This document shows, one piece after another, positions 33,127 through 42,794 of a DNA stretch of 64,000 nucleotides (position 1 is its first letter; each line of letters starts with the position of its first letter). The stretch is from Phascolarctos cinereus (lineage: Eukaryota; Chordata; Mammalia; Diprotodontia; Phascolarctidae): positions 15,847,501 through 15,911,500 of the forward strand of contig NW_018343984.1 of the NCBI RefSeq assembly GCF_002099425.1, written 5' to 3'. Made by a program: the position numbers and the translations under genes. A model generated the notes under the pieces. That model made no database searches. It worked only from the letters and a program-made list of their open reading frames with translations, and was not told the DNA's origin.

Positions 33127-34337
33127 CCTCAAGAAAAGGGCTGGGGGGGTGAGGAGTCAAAGAAGTAGGAGAAGCAGGGAACTATTTCTTGTAGAAAGTG
33201 GGATTTGTGTGGAATCTTGAAGGAAGCCATGGGAGTGAGGTGTTAGTAAGGAGAGGGAACATTCCTGGCTGGAGAATGGGCAGTAACATGTAGATTTGGG
33301 AGATGGAGTTTTGTGTGTGAGACACACTGAGTAAGCCATGACACTGGATTGTAATGAGTTTGGAGTACAGTGTAAGAAAACTTAAAAGGTAGGAAAGAAC
33401 ATGTTTAGGAAGGGCTTTAAGTGCCAAGTAGAACATTTTATTTTTTAGCTCAGAGGTAAGAGGGAACCACTGGAGTCTATTGAGCAGTAGGAAAAGGGGG
33501 AGAGGAGAGGCCAATGTAGTCAAATATAAACTTTCAGAAAATCTTGGGCAGCTGGTTGAAACGTTGAAGAGACTAGAGTTTGGAGTCAAGAAGACTAACC
33601 AGAAGCTTATTCCAGGAGTTCAGGGGAACAGTGAGGGCCTTGTATTTGTATTAATGGAGAAAAGGGGACAAAGACTGGAGATGTTGTGGAGCCAAAAAAA
33701 GATGAGATTTGCTAACATATTAGATATGTTGGGTGAGTGTGATTGAAGAGTGGAAGATGCCTTTCAAGTTGGTAAGGTGGGTGACTAGGAGGATGGTGGT
33801 ACCTTTGACAGGAATTAGAAAGTTGGGAAGTAGAGAGTGTTTTGGGGAAAGATAATGGGTTCTAATTTGGACATGTTGATTTTGAGGTGTCTACAGGATA
33901 TCTGATTTAAGGTGTTCAAAAAAACAGTCATATGGCCCTGGAACTTAAGAAACGAAGTAGGGCTGGATATGGAGATCTGTGAGTCATCTCCATTGTTATA
34001 GGAGTTGAACCTATGGGAGTTGCTAAGATCATCAGGTAAAGTAGCATAGAGGGAGAAATGAGGAAGGCACAGAATAGAGACTTGGGGGACACCTATGGTT
34101 AGTGGGCATAACCCAGATAAAGACTCAGCAAGGAGACTGTAGAGTGGTCACAGAGGTAGGAGAAGAACAAGTAGAGAGCAGTGTCAAAAATCTAGAGATG
34201 AAATAGTATCCAGGAGGACAGGGTGATTGACAGCACCAAAGGCTTCAGAGAAGTCATGAAGGATGACAATGGAGAAAATGTCATTAGACTGACAATTAAG
34301 AGATCACCTTGTAATCTTGGAAAGAACAGTTTTAGTG
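32745..34337 (-). mobile_element. Long L2 LINE copy (ORF2 C-terminal half and 3' UTR)
   Basis: From left: 3' end 'gtgtgccagacactatgcta'; after a microsatellite, 'gaatcttgaaggaagccatg', 'gaagggctttaagtgccaag', 'gggaaccactggagtctatt', 'gggggacacctatggttagt' and 'ggtgattgacagcaccaaag', which on the minus strand read through L2 reverse transcriptase. At about 1.35 kb without the microsatellite it is long for L2. Several breaks; no intact frame. Confidence 0.88.
32880..33125 (+). repeat. Compound microsatellite with 137-nt pure purine tract
   Basis: Order is TATC (about 32,886-32,917), TG/TATG (32,925-32,965), GAA, GGA, GGGA, then (GA)n to 33,125. From 32,989 to 33,125 every plus-strand base is a purine. 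Arg-Glu and Leu-Ser open frames here are artefacts. The tract sits inside the L2 copy. Confidence 0.97.
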
Positions 34338-34475
34338 GAAAATTCTATTGCCTTCTCTCTGCTGATTATCTCCAATTTATGAGCTCCTTGAGAACTAGGA
34401 CTTTTGCTTTTCTTTGTATGCTCAGTGCTTAGCACAGTGATGGGCACATAGTAGGCACTTAATAAATGTTAAAGG
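34338..34475 (+). repeat. L2 3' end between two minus-strand L2 pieces
   Basis: 'ttatgagctccttgagaact', 'tcagtgcttagcacagtgat' and 'gtaggcacttaataaatgtt' are a well-kept L2 end opposite in orientation to its neighbours, so probably a later insertion. Confidence 0.8.
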
Positions 34476-34480
34476 AAGGG

Positions 34481-34735
34481 ACTCCAGGAATGAGGAAAGG
34501 AACCTGTGCAAGGAACAAGAAGTAGCAAATACAGTGTCATTTATGAGGAAAGGACAGTTTGAGTAGAAGGGAAAGTGTGTGAAAGGGGACAAAAACTTTG
34601 AAAGACTTCACAAGTAATCAGAGCAAAGGCAAATATGGAAAAGATCTGGAGTATCTAGAGGGTTTTTAAATACTAGATTTTGGACTATGTGGTGTACCCT
34701 GGAGGCCAAAGTCATTGAAGATTTCTGAGTATCCA
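34481..34735 (-). repeat. L2 body fragment
   Basis: 'gactccaggaatgaggaaag', 'acctgtgcaagg', 'gtttttaaatactagatttt' and 'accctggaggccaaagtcat' match the L2 region upstream of the 3' end, diverged. Confidence 0.6.
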
Positions 34736-35084
34736 ATGCCTCAGAACAGTTTCTAGAAAAGTCAAGCACCCCGTGAAGTGTTAAGAATTTCGTTGGGCAG
34801 TTCTTGTGGGTGGGCACTAGCAAGGGACAGGGTAAGGTTTGAAAGGAAGGGAGATGGGAACCCAGAATGGCTCTCTCTTGGCTAATCCCAGATATGCTTT
34901 ACTTCAGCCTTGTTACTGCCTAAGTAATCTCCACTCCTTCCTTCATACCTACCACTTTCTATTTCTGCAGCCAGAATAAATTCAATACTGCCATGGCTAC
35001 TGAACATCTACTCTTCTGTGGCTCAACTCACCATCATCCCTGCAACTTTCCAAACCAAAGTGTCCCATTTTGTAGGATACCACT
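34736..35084. other. Unassigned sequence
   Basis: No gene recognised; parts may be diverged L2 continuing into the next element. Confidence 0.35.
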
Positions 35085-35320
35085 ATTCCATATGTATTGT
35101 CTCCCACATTAAAATATATGGTCAAGAAGGGCAGGGACTATCTTCATTTTTTGTAATTGTACCCCCAGCTGCTTGCACGGTACTTGGTACGTATGTGTGT
35201 ATGCATGTATGTATGCATGTATATGTGTGTATGATATATATGATATGTAGATACACATATACACATATAGTAAATACTCAAGCAGTAGGTTGTTTGAAGT
35301 TCATTCATTCATTCATATGG
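35085..35320 (+). repeat. L2 3' end with internal TATG/TACA microsatellite
   Basis: 'tattgtctcccacattaaaa', 'gaagggcagggactatcttc', 'gtacccccagctgcttgcac', then a TATG/CATG/TACA tract (about 35,190-35,268), and the end 'tagtaaatactcaagcag'. The microsatellite grew within the L2 tail. Confidence 0.75.
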
Positions 35321-35509
35321 AGTCTTGCAAATACAATGCCAATTTTAATTAATGTTTCTTGCTGCCCACCTGTTCCACCTGTTCGATTCTTGAATGGATC
35401 CAGTATGTCAACATTGTAGATATTTCCTCCATTGGTACAAATTACAATCCTCTATGTCTTCTCATCTCATGTCTTTCCGTATCTATAGGCCTTCCTCTGG
35501 TTTTTTAGC

Positions 35510-35675
35510 CTTCCTTCCTTCCTTCCTTCCTTCCTTCCTTCCTTCCTTCCTTCCTTCCTTCCTTCCTTTCTTCCTTCTATCCCTTCCTTCCTTCCTTCTA
35601 TCCCTTCCTTCCTTCCTTCTATCCCTTCCTTCCTTCCTCCCTCCCTCTCTCCCTTTCTTCTTTCATTCTTCCTCT
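35510..35675 (+). repeat. (CTTC)n polypyrimidine microsatellite
   Basis: About 165 bp, almost all pyrimidine, with CTTC and CCCTTCCTTCCTTCTAT higher-order units. In the minus orientation it is a GAAG-rich run directly 3' of the 7SL pseudogene, so it may derive from that retrocopy's A-rich tail. Confidence 0.95.
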
Positions 35676-36003
35676 TTCTTTCATTTCACTGTATCACCAA
35701 GAATGGAAGTACAACAGCTACTCATAGGCAATTCCACTGTTGACCAACACAAAGCTTGACTTGCTCCATTTTCTAACTTGAGCTGGTTTACCTCTCTTTA
35801 GGCACCTTGGTTGTTCCCTGCCCCTCCCCTTCCCCTAATCCCAACCTGATCCCCAGAGGCTCATCATATTGATGCTGAACTTGTGTGAAATTAAGGTTAG
35901 AACTGGAGCTGTCCACTGCAGCTCAGAACTCCTAAATTCAAGCAAGCCACACATCTCCACCCCTCCAGTGACAGTGATTACAAGTGTGTACCACCATGCT
36001 ACC
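35676..36003 (-). pseudogene. Full-length 7SL (SRP) RNA retropseudogene
   Basis: Functional 7SL is the ~300-nt RNA scaffold of the signal recognition particle. The reverse complement of 7SL is matched end to end: 'gtatcaccaagaatgg' (cf. ATGTTGCCCAGGCTGG), 'cagctactcatagg', 'cttgctccattttctaactt', 'ttaggcacc', 'catattgatgctgaac', 'cagaactcctaaattcaagc' and 'gtgattacaagtgtgtacc' near the RNA 5' end. Numerous substitutions, a pyrimidine-rich insertion near 35,822-35,845 and a purine-rich 3' tail indicate a dead retrocopy. It keeps the central S domain, so it is not an Alu-like SINE. Confidence 0.85.
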
Positions 36004-36189
36004 TTCCTGGCATTTTTCAGATTTTGTAGGCATCAGTGGAACAATTGAGCAATCCAATCTGGTACCAGTGCTCTTCCATCTGACCAGTCTGGCTCCTTTT
36101 ACAATCACACACTTTCTGCACAATGCCTCTGACAATACTTATTCAACCTAAGTGAACATAGGCTATATATACTACCAGCTTGTGGTTCA
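36004..36189. other. Unassigned sequence flanking the 7SL copy
   Basis: No repeat recognised. A retroposition duplication around the 7SL copy could not be made out by eye. Confidence 0.35.
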
Positions 36190-36375
36190 CACATTTACAT
36201 AGTGCTACAAAGTTTAAAAACTGTGTGTGTATGTGCATACATACATGTATATGTGCATACATGTATACCTGATTTTCCTGTATATGCATGTACATACATA
36301 TGCACATGTATATATATATGTATATATATATATATTTGTATGTGTATATGTACATACACATATACACACATATAA
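36190..36375 (+). repeat. TATG/TACA-type microsatellite
   Basis: Interrupted TG, TACATA, GTATATATG units with many self-complementary stretches (ACATATGT-like). Short open frames on the minus strand are artefacts. Confidence 0.9.
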
Positions 36376-36377
36376 AA

Positions 36378-36525
36378 TGTTATCCTCAGAATAATACTTT
36401 AACATAGGTACTATTATTATCCCTATTTTATAGATAAGAAGACTGACAGCATAAGGACCTTGCCCAGATTCACACAGCTAGTAAATGTCTAAATCAGAAT
36501 TCAAACTCAGGTCTAAGCCAAGTTT
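36378..36525 (-). repeat. MIR-type SINE
   Basis: 'attattatccctattttata', 'gataagaagactgacagcat' and 'cacacagctagtaaatgtct' in minus order. Confidence 0.75.
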
Positions 36526-36532
36526 TAGGTAG

Positions 36533-36660
36533 AGAAGCATTTATGTACCAGCACTTAATATGTGCCAGGCACTTTGTTAAATGCTTTGTATACAAAAATA
36601 AGAAACAAGATGATACCTTTTTTCGAGGCGTACAATCTAGTCAGAGAAGACAGAATAGAA
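36533..36660 (-). repeat. L2 3'-end fragment
   Basis: 'acttaatatgtgccaggcac', 'gttaaatgctttgtatacaa' and 'gaggcgtacaatctagtcag' in minus order. Confidence 0.75.
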
Positions 36661-37484
36661 AGGGAAGGGAAGAAAAGCCAGGGGGTGGGGGTAGGGAAGG
36701 ACAAGGTAGTGGATGTGGAAGTCTAACAGACCAATAGACCAGAGAATGAGTAGAAGTGAAGGGCGTGAGTCTGGGGCTTCTCATCATAGGATATTGATAA
36801 GTTCCAAACAGGGACTTAGCAATCAGTGAGAAGACCTCAGGACATAGTCCTCCTTAATAGTTAGAGCAGCTGGTATGGAGATGGAGCTGGCCAGAGAGCA
36901 AGCAGGAAAAGAAGTGAGTTCTGTCTACTCTGTCACCAGGAGGTATCAAACATTTCATCATTGTTCTTTGAGTCACCCACAGCTTTGACTTCTTGGAGGG
37001 AAGGGTGTTCCAAGATACGCAACCATTGAAAAAATTGCCTGGAGAACTTCTGTGTTAAACAGAAAAGTCATACTCAAGTACAGTAGATGAGGTTGTCCTG
37101 AACCTTGCTGATTATTATAGTTAGGTCATGAACAGAGTAATTTTGGGTGTTGGGTATCAACGCCTAAAGGGGAGAGTTTCCTAGTCTACTTTTTACTCTT
37201 TGTCCATAAAAGAAATAGTCCACCCCCCACCTCCCCCTTTATGTTCACAGGATAAATGGACCACTGTGATTATGACAATCAGCATAAACCATAAAAAGTC
37301 CAGGAATACATCTCTCTATAGGTAATGCAAAGCAACGAAAAGATCAAGTCTGACTTAGAGAATTTAGCTCGACAGATAATTTTCCCCATGCATTGAGGAA
37401 TACATTGAAATATATGAAAATATACATATATATGAAAATTATAGGATCAAGCAGATTTGGAGTTGCAAAGGATCATGGAATAGT
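36661..37484. other. Unassigned sequence
   Basis: Purine-rich on the plus strand in the first 150 bases; no gene or repeat recognised. Confidence 0.4.
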
Positions 37485-37840
37485 ATTATCACAGAGTCAC
37501 AGAGAATGTGGAAAGCTCAGATGCCATCTAGTCTAATCTGTACCTGACCAAGTACCCCTGATACTATAGAACTGACCTGGGGTCACCTAAACTTTGATGG
37601 AAGAACTCTCAGGGTGGGTGGGTGGGAACATTCATCTCCCGAGGCAGCTCATCTGCCTTTAACAGCTTGAATTGTTAGATGGGGTTTTTTCCCCATTAAG
37701 CTGAGCTAAAACAATTTGTCTCTCTTCAACTTTCACCCCACCCATTCCTCCTTATTCTTCCCTCTGTGGCTCCACAGGAGTTCCACAAGACAGTCTTTCA
37801 AAGGATCTCAAAAGAAATCCCCTTCCAGCTCAAAATCCAC
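37485..37840 (-). repeat. L3/CR1 LINE 3' region
   Basis: 'atcacagagtcacagagaat', 'gatgccatctagtctaatct', a diverged 'gtacccctgatactatagaa' and 'cccgaggcagctcatctgcc' follow the reverse complement of the L3 3' region. It is 5'-truncated on the right. Confidence 0.7.
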
Positions 37841-38264
37841 ATGCAAAATTTTCCCCTTCTGTGTCATACATTTATTCCTATGGAGTATAACATTATCTAG
37901 TTTAAGGAATAAGCTAGGGTCAATGGACTTGTCTGTAAAAAAGATTTTAATAACTGTATTTCAACATATATAGTTTCCTGTGTAATCCTGTGGAGTTTAC
38001 TTTATGAATTTAGAAACAATCTGACTGCCAAAGACTGATCAGATGAAGTATAATTCTTATCTGTTGGTGGACAGGTGATGGACTAGAGGTCCAGGATCAG
38101 ACCAGAATTTTCAGACATGCCAAATATGTTCATTTGTTTTGCTTGACTCTGTGTATTTGTGGGTTGTGACAGACATGGGAAACAAATTTCAATAAAGTAT
38201 TTTTTAAAGGATAGAAGGAAAAATGTCAGAAAAGGATAATAATGGAGCTTAAAAACCCTATCTT
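37841..38264. other. Unassigned sequence
   Basis: No gene or repeat recognised. Confidence 0.4.
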
Positions 38265-38398
38265 GTGTGTGTATGTCCATTTATATAGGCATGTATACAC
38301 AATATATGTATGCACATATGCATATACATACAAATATACATATATGCATATACAAATGCATACACATATACATACACACATGCATATGTGTGTATGAC
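38265..38398 (+). repeat. TATACA/CATATG-type microsatellite
   Basis: Degenerate 6-bp units such as ACATATGCATAT, many palindromic. A similar tract resumes at 38,660-38,925, so the SINE at 38.4-38.66 kb sits between two parts of it. Confidence 0.9.
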
Positions 38399-38424
38399 CT
38401 TGGAGGGAGTGAGAAAGGGAATTA

Positions 38425-38660
38425 TGTGCCAGGCAGGGTACTAAGCACCTTAAAACAAGCTTCTCATTTGATCTTTACAACAACCTTGGGAGGTTGGGAC
38501 TTTTATTATCCTGATTTTGCAGTTAAGAAAACTGAGGCAGATAGAGGTTAAGTGACTTGCCCAGCATCACACAGCTGGTACATGTTTGAGGCAGGGTTTG
38601 AACTCAGTTCTTCTGACTCTAGACCCAGTGCTCTATTCACTCTATCACCTAGATGCCATG
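38425..38660 (-). repeat. MIR-type SINE between microsatellite halves
   Basis: 'tatgtgccaggcagggtact', 'catttgatctttacaacaac', 'aagtgacttgcccagcatca', 'ggcagggtttgaactcagtt' and head 'ctctatcacctagatgcc'. Almost full length and well kept. Confidence 0.85.
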
Positions 38661-38925
38661 TATGTGTGTGTTTATGCGTATATACATATATCTTATTAAG
38701 TATATGTATATACGTACATAGAGTATATGAACTATTATATACATAATATCAAATACATATATTCTTTATAAAACACCCATATAAATTTTAATTGTGTACA
38801 TTATACAGGTGTATATGCATATATACCTATGTGTGTATCTATACAACACATACATATATAAAAATGTCTGTGTATGTATAAAAATATATACATATGTGTA
38901 TATAAATTTGAATAGAAGGAAGAAA
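38660..38925 (+). repeat. TATA/CATA-type microsatellite
   Basis: Interrupted TATACATA and TGTGTAT units over about 260 bp. Confidence 0.88.
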
Positions 38926-39254
38926 AGGCAAAGATGTCTCTGTGGTTAGGAGTTTTCATGATTGGATGGATGATGGTGAAAGTAACAGAAATGGAAATGT
39001 CCTGAGTGAGTGGTAAGTCTTGAGATGAGGAATTCTACTTTGGATATACTAATATTGAGTTATCAGTTAGAAGTGTAGATGAAGACCTCTCACAGGCTGG
39101 AGATATTTTTTAGAGGGGGAAGGCCAGAGTTATTTATTTGGAGGACATATGCATGCAGGTGATTGTCAGAATCGGATGAAGTCATCAAGGGAGAGTATCA
39201 AAAAAGCAGAAAAGATGATCTAAGTTAGAACCTTGGAGGAGCCTCATTTCTTTC

Positions 39255-39345
39255 TAGTAAGTATCTGTGGCTATATTTGAATTCAGGTCTTTCTGACTCC
39301 AGGGCTAGTGATCTTTCCACTGTACCACCTAGTTGCCCTGAGACT
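39255..39345 (-). repeat. SINE head fragment inside L2
   Basis: 'tttgaattcaggtctttctg' and 'ctttccactgtaccacctag' followed by 'ttgccct' are the SINE head on the minus strand. Confidence 0.75.
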
Positions 39346-39744
39346 CTTATTTAAAAGGTAGAAGGAGGCTGAGGAGCACACAAGAGACAGAGGAGTTGCT
39401 GGCAGAGAGATGAGAGAAAAGCTATGAAGAAGGTGCTGTCCCAAATGCCAGAGGAGGAGTCAAAGATGATTAATGCTTCAGAGAAATCAAAGTTGATGAG
39501 AACATAAAAAAAATCATTCAGTTTTGCAATAAGTATATCATGAGTGACATTAAAACCAATTATTTTAATACAGTGGGTGTTTGTGTAGGGGGAACAGAAT
39601 TCAAACTACAATGGCTTAAAGAAAGAGTGGATGATAAAGAACTAAAATCAGTGACCATAGATTTCATTGTCTAGAAGTGTATCAGTGATGGGCTGGAAAA
39701 AAGGTAGGGTAAGAACTTGAGGGAGTAGTGAGGTCAAGGGAAAA

Positions 39745-39746
<2 letters not shown>

Positions 39747-39796
<50 letters not shown>
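39747..39796 (+). repeat. (TG)25 with alternating purine-pyrimidine flank
   Basis: Pure TG for 50 bp, followed by 'catgcacacgcaagcgcgca', which extends the alternating purine-pyrimidine character and includes GCGCGC. Confidence 0.95.
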
Positions 39797-39798
<2 letters not shown>

Positions 39799-40199
39799 CA
39801 TGCACACGCAAGCGCGCATGTTGGGAAAAGGGTGGTACTGAGGCTAGATAGGTAGGCCCAACATGGTTTATAGACTAAGGCAGAGATTGAAGACACATGA
39901 GAGAACATGGATGGATTGATAGAGCAAGGTCATAAGAAGGGATAAATTGGATTTAAGGTAGAGATGAAGGGGTTAATCCTGACCAGCAGAAAGAGAACCT
40001 GGAGGGATGCGAGAAGGAAGGGGTGAAGATACTGAGAGGTTTGGAGTAGAGAAGGGAAGTTTGTGGAGATCCTATCAAAGAGATTTCATTTGGTAAAGTA
40101 GGAGGAGTGAGAGAAAGTAATCTGCTAAGAGTTTGGGGTCTGAGGAAAAAGGAAAAAAAAAATCAGTAAAACTTGGAACTGCCATTTTGGAAAATGTGA

Positions 40200-40785
40200 T
40201 AGGAGAGCCCAAACTGAATCCAACCTTAGGAATTATTCAGAGAAGCATACTGTTCAGGACTACAGAGAAAATAGACTTGGTCAAGCCATATTTCGCATGT
40301 TGGGGCCAGATCTATGTGCCACATTCTAAGAAGGACATTGCTAAAACTAATGAGTATCCAGAGGAGGGCAACTAGGCCAGAGAAGGTCCTCAGGAAAAGG
40401 CCATATAAAGATTAATTGAAGTAACAAGATGTTTGGTCTGAAGGAGAGAAGATGTGAGTGGTTGAGTGAATGGGGGATACTCCTGAAGCCTTCAGGCATT
40501 GGAAGAGTTGCCATGTGGATGATGGATTAAGGTTGTTATGTCTGGCTCCAGAAGGCAGAACAAGACACAGTGGGGAGAAGTTTCAGAGATGCCAATTAGG
40601 CCTAATGTCAGGAAAACTTCTTAACAATCAGAGCTGCCCAAAAGTAGGATGGACTCCCGGAAGAAAGGGAATTGGTTCCCCCTCACTGGAGGTTCACAAG
40701 CAAAGTCTGGCTAACAACTTCTCAAGTACAGCATAAAGGGGATTCTCATTGAGGTATGGGTTGAATGTCCTCTAAGGCCCAGATG
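40200..40785 (+). mobile_element. L3/CR1 LINE 3' region
   Basis: 'gccacattctaagaaggaca', 'gtatccagaggagggcaact', 'ggctccagaaggcagaacaa', 'taatgtcaggaaaacttctt', 'aacaatcagagctgcccaaa' and 'ccccctcactggaggttcac' follow L3 in order over about 0.58 kb. No intact frame. It is the longest L3 piece here. Confidence 0.82.
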
Positions 40786-40998
40786 TCCAACATGCTGGCT
40801 ACGTGTAGCTAGAAACATTCCTGAGGGTGGCCTCAACTAGACTAAAATGTAATTGGGAAATATTTAACAAAAGAAATAAAAATACAGTAAAACAAAGATA
40901 AAATTATATTTTAGAACTAAGTCAACATTTGGCCCATAGGTATTCTTATGGACTTTGGTGGCTTCCATTTCTATTTGTGTTTGACACCACTCCTCTAA
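40781..40998. mobile_element. hAT-like non-autonomous DNA transposon
   Basis: Left edge 'cccagatgtccaacatg' and right edge 'gtgtttgacaccactcc' are imperfect inverted ends (consensus in memory: AGTGGTGTCAAACTC). Inside, 'taattgggaaatatttaaca', 'gaaataaaaatacagtaaaa' and 'ttggcccataggtattctta' match a mammal-wide element I remember as hAT-type. Non-coding. Confidence 0.65.
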
Positions 40999-40999
40999 G

Positions 41000-41459
41000 T
41001 TCCCTTCCTCCTCCAGGAGTCTGTGGTCCTAAGAATGTGACAGCAGGCACTAAAAGAAGAATAAAAGGATTGGCATGTAGCAGTAAATTTAACAAAAGAC
41101 ACAGTATCTCATAGAAGAGCCTGTATTGCTGACCCAGTGGTCATTACATCCCATCAATTGGTGCTCTCATTCAATCTTCATTAATGCAATTGCTCAGGCT
41201 GTGTAATGAAACATCATTCTGTCAGTATGAAAATGCCAAATGTGTTGGCAAATAGACTGTGGGGGTTTTTGAGTTCATTAGGAAAGGGCAAAACCGAAGG
41301 CTTTCTGTTAGAGAAATGTAGGTCTAGTGTCTGTTAGAGAAGCAGTGGGCAAATTCTTATCAAAAAGTACCTTGAAGTAACTGAAGCTTCTTTCCATTCC
41401 CGTGAGGGTTCAAAATGGCTCTAATGGTGTGGTCTCTTCCAATTCTAAATCTTTACACT
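41000..41459. other. Unassigned sequence
   Basis: No gene or repeat recognised. Confidence 0.4.
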
Positions 41460-41695
41460 GACTTTAGAGTGCAGAATTTGGAATCAGGAAGCCCTTGTGT
41501 CAAATTTTTCCTTGAGATTTATAAGTGGTATAACCAGGAGTGAATCACTTTACCTGTCTAAGCCTCAACCTTGTAATCAGTAAAATGGGTTAAATAACAC
41601 TTATAATACTTCATAGGGTTATTGTGAGGTATAAATGAGATAACCCTTGTGAGCTTGTAAATATCTGTAAGCTTTAAATTGCTACATGAGTATCA
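41460..41695 (+). repeat. MIR-type SINE
   Basis: 'atttggaatcaggaagccct', 'gaatcactttacctgtctaa', 'agggttattgtgaggtataa' and 'gtaagctttaaattgctaca' in plus order. A degenerate (CAT)n run follows at about 41,725-41,780. Confidence 0.75.
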
Positions 41696-41879
41696 TCAAA
41701 CCACCATCAGCATTTATTATTGTAATTGCTCATCATCGTCATCATCATCTTCATCAACATCAACATTATCACCATTAGGGCAACATCTGTGATAACCAGT
41801 ATAAAGAACTCCCAGGAAGGTTACCCTCTACCAGGTCAGATCAGCAACTGTTAGGCATCTGATTGTCCTAGAAAAGGGA

Positions 41880-42000
41880 TGCTTAACCTTTTTTGTGTCT
41901 TGAACCCCAATGACAGTCTGGTGAAGCCTGTAGATCCCTTTGCAGAATAATGTTTTTAAATGTATAAAATAAGATACATAGAATTATAAAGGAAACCAAT
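41880..42000 (+). repeat. hAT-like DNA transposon fragment
   Basis: 'gcttaaccttttttgtgtct', 'gacagtctggtgaagcctgt', 'agaataatgtttttaaatgt' and 'taaaggaaaccaattacatt' match the left part of a mammal-wide hAT-type element from memory. The right end is missing, replaced by a microsatellite. Confidence 0.55.
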
Positions 42001-42009
42001 TACATTGAA

Positions 42010-42110
42010 AAAGATGTCAATGTGCGTATATATGTGTGTATGTATATATTTATATGTGTGTGTATATATACCAACTGAGATATCTATATCTATATATGTA
42101 TATAGATATG
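42010..42110 (+). repeat. TATG/TATA microsatellite
   Basis: Degenerate TGTATATA units, ending in TATC/TAGATA text. Confidence 0.85.
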
Positions 42111-42111
42111 G

Positions 42112-42562
42112 TTATTATTCATTCTTCATTTTCAACCGATGATATCAGGGAGTGGTCTTGACTCAAATGTGAATTGGATTTAAGTGAGGCAGAGTTGCAC
42201 AAAGTCATTAGCCTCACTCTCTCTTCCAGAGTTATCAAAGTCCAGTAGTAAAACAAAAGTTGAGATGACTAGTGATGGCCCAGGATGCAGTGGATGACCT
42301 TTGTGTCTTCCATGTCTGACCAAACTCTAAACTCTTCACAGCGCCTGCTTCAGCTGCCTTCATGGCCATAGTAACAAATTGTTCTCATCCACCCATTCTC
42401 CTACTGGAAGTCTTCACATGCTGGGGGTGGACATCCCCCTAACTTATTGATGGGTTTGAGGTTGGTCAGTTACCCTGAACCTGGTTTAGCCCATCTGCTA
42501 AGATGGTTTTACAGCAGGGTGTGGCTGCTTATGTTCGTGCTATAGCTTCTTGGAGACACAGG
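42112..42562 (-). repeat. Unnamed ~0.55 kb interspersed repeat, copy C
   Basis: The reverse complement aligns with copies at 11.5 and 60.1 kb: 'gaggctaatgacttt', 'ctcacttaaatcc', 'gtcagacatgg', 'caaatgtg' and 'gatgggctaaaccagg'. The right end (repeat 5' side) is shorter than in the other two copies, so it is 5'-truncated as retroposons often are. Confidence 0.8.
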
Positions 42563-42649
42563 GGGAGTGTATATAAAGACACATACAGACCCATACACAC
42601 ATACACACACACACATACACACATTCCAAGACTCCAGGTTAAAGATAAT

Positions 42650-42790
42650 CATGTGGAGAGTTGTTTGGAACACTTGGAGGTTAAATGATTTGGCCAGGTT
42701 CACACAGCCAGTATATGTCAGAGGGAGGATTTGAATCCAGGTTATCTTGTCTCTGAGGCCAGATTTTTGTCTGCTACTCCACGCTGCCTT
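42650..42790 (-). repeat. MIR-headed SINE, minus strand
   Basis: 'cacttggaggttaaatgatt', 'ccaggttcacacagccagta', 'ggaggatttgaatccaggtt' and 'ctactccacgctgcctt' match the head half of the distinct-tail SINE. A CA/TACA run (42,590-42,622) precedes it. Confidence 0.65.
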
Positions 42791-42794
42791 CATT

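Larger units (their letters stand above)
38930..40125 (-). mobile_element. L2 LINE body with SINE and (TG)n inside
   Basis: L2 minus-strand text: 'gaggaattctactttggata', a diverged 'gatgaagtcatcaagggaga', 'tagaaccttggaggagcctc', then 'gaggagtcaaagatgattaa', 'cagagaaatcaaagttgatg' and 'gaagacacatgagagaacat'. A minus-strand SINE scrap (39,255-39,345) and (TG)25 interrupt it. Heavily decayed; the far right may be the L2 5' half. Confidence 0.65.

Noticed and set aside
32906-33220. Arg-Glu-rich, Glu-Gly-rich and Leu-Ser-rich open frames on both strands
   Set aside because: They are translations of a GA/GAA/GGA microsatellite; absence of stops follows from base composition, not coding.
35676-36003. 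Functional SRP RNA gene or Alu-type SINE
   Set aside because: Too many substitutions and an insertion for a working gene; retains the S domain, so not an Alu/B1 element.
40133-40736. Small plus-strand genes (80- and 88-codon frames)
   Set aside because: Both lie in an L3/CR1 3' region on the plus strand and show no independent domain.
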